A stretch of 64,000 nucleotides of DNA, taken from NCBI GenBank assembly GCA_965655775.1, contig CBFHHV010000002.1:60293-124292 (forward strand). Reading direction: 5' to 3'. The notes under the pieces were generated by a model. It was not told the DNA's origin. It did not search any database and was given only the letters and a program-made list of their open reading frames with translations. This document shows, piece after piece, positions 61,040 through 64,000 of the stretch; position 1 is the stretch's first letter; each line of letters begins with the position of its first letter. Both the position numbers and the translations under genes were made by a program. Source of the stretch: Marisimplicoccus sp965655775. GTDB taxonomy: Bacteria; Bacteroidota; Bacteroidia; Flavobacteriales; Flavobacteriaceae.

Positions 61040-61792
61040 ATGCTATTATTAAAAAAACACCTATACAATCCTATCAGAGATGTCATTAAAAATATAAAGG
61101 AGCATCTTTTTGGAATAGAAACTTTTATCAAATTAAAAGAATATAAAAAGTCAAGAAATGAGATTTATAATGGAGAAAAGAACATCTTATTGGTTGGAAG
61201 TGGTAAGTCAGCATTAGAGTACAAAAAACACAATCTTAAAAATGTTGATGTGTTGGCTGTAAACAACTCTATAAAAGCATTTGATGATTTAGTTGTAGAC
61301 TATTATTTGTGTGCAACAGATTTTCCAAAAAATGAAATACCAAAGAAAAATTTTTATAAAGAAAAAATTTCTAAATATAACTATAGGTATCATACTCTAG
61401 CTTTTGCAAAATATTATAATTTACCATTTAGACCTTTAGTTGGAAAAACTATTTTTCTTGACAGTCTTAATTGGGCATTTACTAAAGGTTATAAAAAAAT
61501 ATATCTACTTGGTTTTGACCACGATTACAACCCTAACAGGGTAAAAAAATGGAACGGGAAATATGAAACGGATAACAAAAAATTAGAAAAAATTTTCAAG
61601 GGTAAAGGTTTCGAGCCTGATACATTTTATGGACAGGGTACGCCTGACCCCTTAAGATTTGGCAAAGAAAAGTTAAGCAATTTATTTAGTTTGGTTGAAG
61701 CACATGGCAAGTTTTATGGATGTGAGATATGTAATCTTTCATCTAATAAAAATGGACTAACAAATTTTAGAAGAGTTAAAAAAATTGATTAG
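61040..61792 (+). CDS. Unknown protein, possible Rossmann-like glycosyltransferase relative
   Basis: A 250-residue protein I cannot assign firmly. After a basic, helical start (about 1-45) comes ILLVGSGKSALEYKKHNLKNVDVLAVNN (49-76), which looks like a Rossmann nucleotide-binding strand-loop. VDYYLCATDFP follows near 85 and IYLLGFDHDYNP near 155. The pattern recalls GT42 sialyltransferases or DUF115/MAF-type proteins. No signal peptide is seen. It lies between the mini-CDGSH gene and the PhoD gene (7-base gap), so it is probably in one transcript with PhoD. Confidence 0.6.
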   Translation: MLLLKKHLYNPIRDVIKNIKEHLFGIETFIKLKEYKKSRNEIYNGEKNILLVGSGKSALEYKKHNLKNVDVLAVNNSIKAFDDLVVDYYLCATDFPKNEIPKKNFYKEKISKYNYRYHTLAFAKYYNLPFRPLVGKTIFLDSLNWAFTKGYKKIYLLGFDHDYNPNRVKKWNGKYETDNKKLEKIFKGKGFEPDTFYGQGTPDPLRFGKEKLSNLFSLVEAHGKFYGCEICNLSSNKNGLTNFRRVKKID

Positions 61793-61799
61793 TAGTTAA

Positions 61800-63617
61800 A
61801 TGATATCTGTAACAAAAGATAGACGGAATTTTATACTCAAATCTGTATTGGGTTCAGGAGGAGTTCTTTTAAATACCCATTTACTCGCCATGGGTGGTCT
61901 TCAATCCCCTAATCAATTGAATATAGATGGATCTTTTGGTTATTACTTTTTACATGGTGTTGCTAGTTTTGATCCAACCGCCTCGGCAGTAATTATTTGG
62001 ACTAGATTTACACCGACTGAACAATTAATAGGTAATTCAATACCTATTATTTATGAAATTTCTTACGATAAAAATTTTGATGTAATCATAAAAAAAGGAA
62101 CTGAAAAAGCAAGACCAGAAANNNNNNNNNNNNNNNNNNNNNNNNNNNNNNNNNNNNNNNNNNNNNNNNNNNNNNNNNNNNNNNNNNNNNNNNNNNNNNN
62201 NNNNNNNNNNNNNNNNNNNCATGATTATACTGTGATAGTTGATGTTAAACAATTAAAATCAAACTCCAAGTATTTCTATCGTTTTAGATATAAAGGGGCT
62301 CAATCCGTTATTGGAGAAACCATTACCATTCCAGGTCAAGGTGAAGATTTAAATGAGTTAAATATTGCAACCTGTTCCTGCAGTAATTATCCGGCGGGTT
62401 ATTTTAATGTATATGATGCAATTGCAAAGAGTGAAGCAGATATTGTTCTTCACCTAGGAGATTATATTTACGAATATGGAGGGCCAGGTTCTTATGGGGA
62501 AAACAAAAGCATATATCGCCCTCATAAGCCATCAAGAGAAATATTAAGGCTTGAGGAATACAGAAAGCGTTATAGACAATATAGAACTGATGAATCGCTA
62601 CAACTTGCTCATCAGAAAAAACCCTTTATTATTGTTTGGGATGATCATGAGATAGCAAATGATGTCTATAAGAATGGTGCTGAAAACCACCAGGAAACTG
62701 AAGGAAGCTTTGAAGAAAGAAAAGCAGTTGCAATAAAGGTACACAACGAGTACTTACCTGTAAGAAGTTCATCGCCGAATATAATTTATAGAAATTTTGA
62801 ATTTGGTTCTCTAATAAATCTTGTAATGCTAGATACTAGGGTTGTCGGAAGAGATCGCCAAGTCTCTTTTGAATCTTTCTTTAACAAGAATGTCTTTGAT
62901 AAATCAGGTTTTGAAAATTCAATAATTAATTCCAAGCGTCTCTTATTAGGTGATGCTCAATTTAAATGGATGACCAAAACCATAACAAACAATTATGCGA
63001 CATGGCAGGTTCTCGGTCAACAGGTTTTAATGGGCAAGTTATTTTTACCCACTGAGCTTCTGATCGCATTCCGTAAGGTTGAAAAAGGTGAACTATCAAC
63101 TAATGATTTATTTACAATGACAGCTGAATTAGTAAAAATTAAAATACGTCATCTACAAAATAAATTAACACTAACAAAAGATGATATTGAGCGAATATCA
63201 AATATTGCTCCTTATAATTTAGACGCCTGGGACGGGTATTTTTCAGAACGAGAAAGGCTATTTAGCGTACTGAGAGGGAAAAAAGTTGTTGTTTTTGCAG
63301 GAGACACCCATAACGCATGGCACAACAAGCTTTATAACCTTGAAGGTGAAAAAATAGGAGAAGAATTTGGTACTCCTTCAGTTACTTCACCTGGCTTTAA
63401 ATCTTATCTAAATTTAGATGAAAAATCCTTACCTGTTTTCGAGAAAGCTATGCAGATACTTATAGATGGTCTTGATTATCTAGAAGCTTCAAATCGTGGC
63501 TTCATCTTAACTAAATTTACTCCCACATCAGCAACTACCTCTTACAGGTTTGTAGACACAATTTCGCGTAAAAATTACAATATTAATACAGGAAAATCAA
63601 TTGCTTTTGGTGAATAA
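61800..63617 (+). CDS. PhoD-family alkaline phosphatase (contains assembly gap)
   Basis: A protein of about 605 codons, Tat-exported (RRNFILK near residues 8-14). The N-terminal PhoD domain has FDPTASAVIIWTRFTP near 56-71. The metallophosphatase part has ATCSCSNYPAGYFN, LHLGDYIYEYGG and IVWDDHEIANDVYKNGAENH, with the metal ligands Asp and His, and FAGDTHNAWHNKL near the end. It hydrolyses phosphate mono- or diesters outside the cytoplasm. Bases 62122-62219 are N, so about 33 codons are unknown; the frame agrees on both sides. The gene is followed by repeat copy B and a truncated phytase gene. Confidence 0.88.
   Translation: MISVTKDRRNFILKSVLGSGGVLLNTHLLAMGGLQSPNQLNIDGSFGYYFLHGVASFDPTASAVIIWTRFTPTEQLIGNSIPIIYEISYDKNFDVIIKKGTEKARPEXXXXXXXXXXXXXXXXXXXXXXXXXXXXXXXXXHDYTVIVDVKQLKSNSKYFYRFRYKGAQSVIGETITIPGQGEDLNELNIATCSCSNYPAGYFNVYDAIAKSEADIVLHLGDYIYEYGGPGSYGENKSIYRPHKPSREILRLEEYRKRYRQYRTDESLQLAHQKKPFIIVWDDHEIANDVYKNGAENHQETEGSFEERKAVAIKVHNEYLPVRSSSPNIIYRNFEFGSLINLVMLDTRVVGRDRQVSFESFFNKNVFDKSGFENSIINSKRLLLGDAQFKWMTKTITNNYATWQVLGQQVLMGKLFLPTELLIAFRKVEKGELSTNDLFTMTAELVKIKIRHLQNKLTLTKDDIERISNIAPYNLDAWDGYFSERERLFSVLRGKKVVVFAGDTHNAWHNKLYNLEGEKIGEEFGTPSVTSPGFKSYLNLDEKSLPVFEKAMQILIDGLDYLEASNRGFILTKFTPTSATTSYRFVDTISRKNYNINTGKSIAFGE
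62122..62219. other. Assembly gap of 98 N inside the PhoD gene
   Basis: A run of 98 undetermined bases. Flanking codons are in the same frame if the gap length is as given, so the gene is probably intact, but the true length is unknown. Confidence 0.98.
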
Positions 63618-63639
63618 GTAAAATCACTTAAAGTGCGGA

Positions 63640-63779
63640 TTTATTGATGTTTTTTTAAAATATAGGCAACATCAATCTGCTATAAAAATCTGAAATTTGA
63701 AATACTTTAATTCATGTTAAAGCTTTTCACAAGTAAGGTTTTTTTATTAGACCTCCTTTTATTAAGGGGGTTTTTTATT
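63640..63779 (+). repeat. Duplicated ~140-bp element, copy B
   Basis: This is the second copy of the element at 60572-60714. It begins 22 bases after the PhoD stop codon. CTTTAA and TTAAAG keep the stem of the internal hairpin with a changed loop, and the terminator changed its stem (CCTCCTT with AAGGGGG) while keeping pairing. Such pairing-preserving change suggests selection for RNA structure. It fills most of the 197 bases between PhoD and the phytase gene. Confidence 0.7.
63752..63777 (+). terminator. Rho-independent terminator in repeat copy B
   Basis: CCTCCTT (63752-63758) pairs with AAGGGGG (63764-63770), one G-U pair included, followed by six T. It ends the PhoD transcript. Confidence 0.8.
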
Positions 63780-63814
63780 GAACGTATAAGTTAAACACTT
63801 TAATAAGCAATGAC

Positions 63815-64000
63815 TTAATTTTTTGTATCTAAATTATTTAAAATAGATAAAAGATTTACAAATTTAAAATTTTGATTTTGATTCTCATTGTATCCATCCT
63901 GAGCAACAAATAAACCTTTAGGGAATTTATTTGAAGATAATTTAGCTAAATCAATACCATCAGTGTCTGAAACTTCGTCAATATTTTTATTTGATATTAT
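63815..64000 (-). CDS. Beta-propeller phytase, C-terminal part (cut by window edge)
   Basis: The last 61 residues of a minus-strand gene that runs off the window. VSDTDGIDLAKL, FPKGLFVAQDGYN and NQNFKFV match the C-terminal blade of Bacillus-type beta-propeller (3-)phytases, which release phosphate from phytate in a calcium-dependent way. The gene faces the PhoD gene across copy B. The pair suggests a small module for organic phosphate use. With only the C-terminus visible, the full domain set is unknown. Confidence 0.78.
   Translation of the reverse strand: MISNKNIDEVSDTDGIDLAKLSSNKFPKGLFVAQDGYNENQNQNFKFVNLLSILNNLDTKN

Noticed and set aside
60572..63779. Integron-like cassettes with attC sites at the two repeats
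   Set aside because: Both copies sit at gene ends like attC sites, but I find no GTTRRRY/RYYYAAC core pair, and both copies end in ordinary terminators. No integrase is in the window.

Overview
The window is an AT-rich chromosomal segment of a marine-type member of the Bacteroidota, most likely class Flavobacteriia. This rests on three TonB-dependent receptors, a DUF4270 lipoprotein beside a short glycogen-synthase-like protein and panC, a DksA-like protein and an L32 protein without complete zinc-cysteine sets, promoter boxes of the TAnnTTTG type, no obvious Shine-Dalgarno sequences, and frequent TTG or GTG starts. I see no tRNA, rRNA, CRISPR array, insertion sequence or prophage. One 98-base run of N lies at 62122-62219.

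Region 1 (1-12.6 kb) is an acyl-CoA catabolism island. It holds a truncated acyl-CoA dehydrogenase, then a minus-strand operon of SDR, MaoC hydratase, acyl-CoA dehydrogenase and APH-type kinase. A divergent acyl-CoA ligase, a TonB receptor, an HMG-CoA synthase and both electron-transfer flavoprotein subunits follow. The kinase/dehydrogenase pair resembles an unfused ACAD10/ACAD11, or LvaA/LvaC of the levulinate pathway, suggesting breakdown of 4-hydroxy fatty acids.

Region 2 (12.7-46.7 kb) is mostly housekeeping: the DUF4270/glycogen-synthase-like pair, panC, a flippase-like protein, gdhA, recO, a receptor, ileS with a rearranged HIGH motif, a DksA-like gene, lspA, a formyl-THF cyclo-ligase, uvrC, DUF3108, an M23 peptidase, pgi, a third receptor, recJ, rsmI, tdk, asd, the run pdxA-yceD-rpmF-fabH-accB-accC, ribE, a 2OG-Fe(II) oxygenase and a penicillin-binding-type serine hydrolase.

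Region 3 (46.7-64 kb) is more accessory. It includes an unknown secreted protein, a Tat-exported TIM-barrel protein, a YwaF-like membrane protein, a phosphatase, a methyltransferase, and a redox operon of YceI, a 27-residue CDGSH protein and an FMN reductase. Next come an HTH regulator with four 18-bp palindromic operators coupled to a Stealth sugar-phosphate transferase, and a secreted beta-propeller operon downstream of katG that carries a class-V aminotransferase lacking the desulfurase cysteine. Two modules then each end with a related 140-bp element plus terminator. The second module holds another mini-CDGSH gene, an unknown Rossmann-like protein and PhoD, and faces a truncated beta-propeller phytase, suggesting organic-phosphate scavenging.

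The strongest leads are the candidate 4-hydroxyacyl-CoA cluster, the duplicated element, the operator array with its HTH/Stealth pair, the two mini-CDGSH genes, and two genes that look leaderless.
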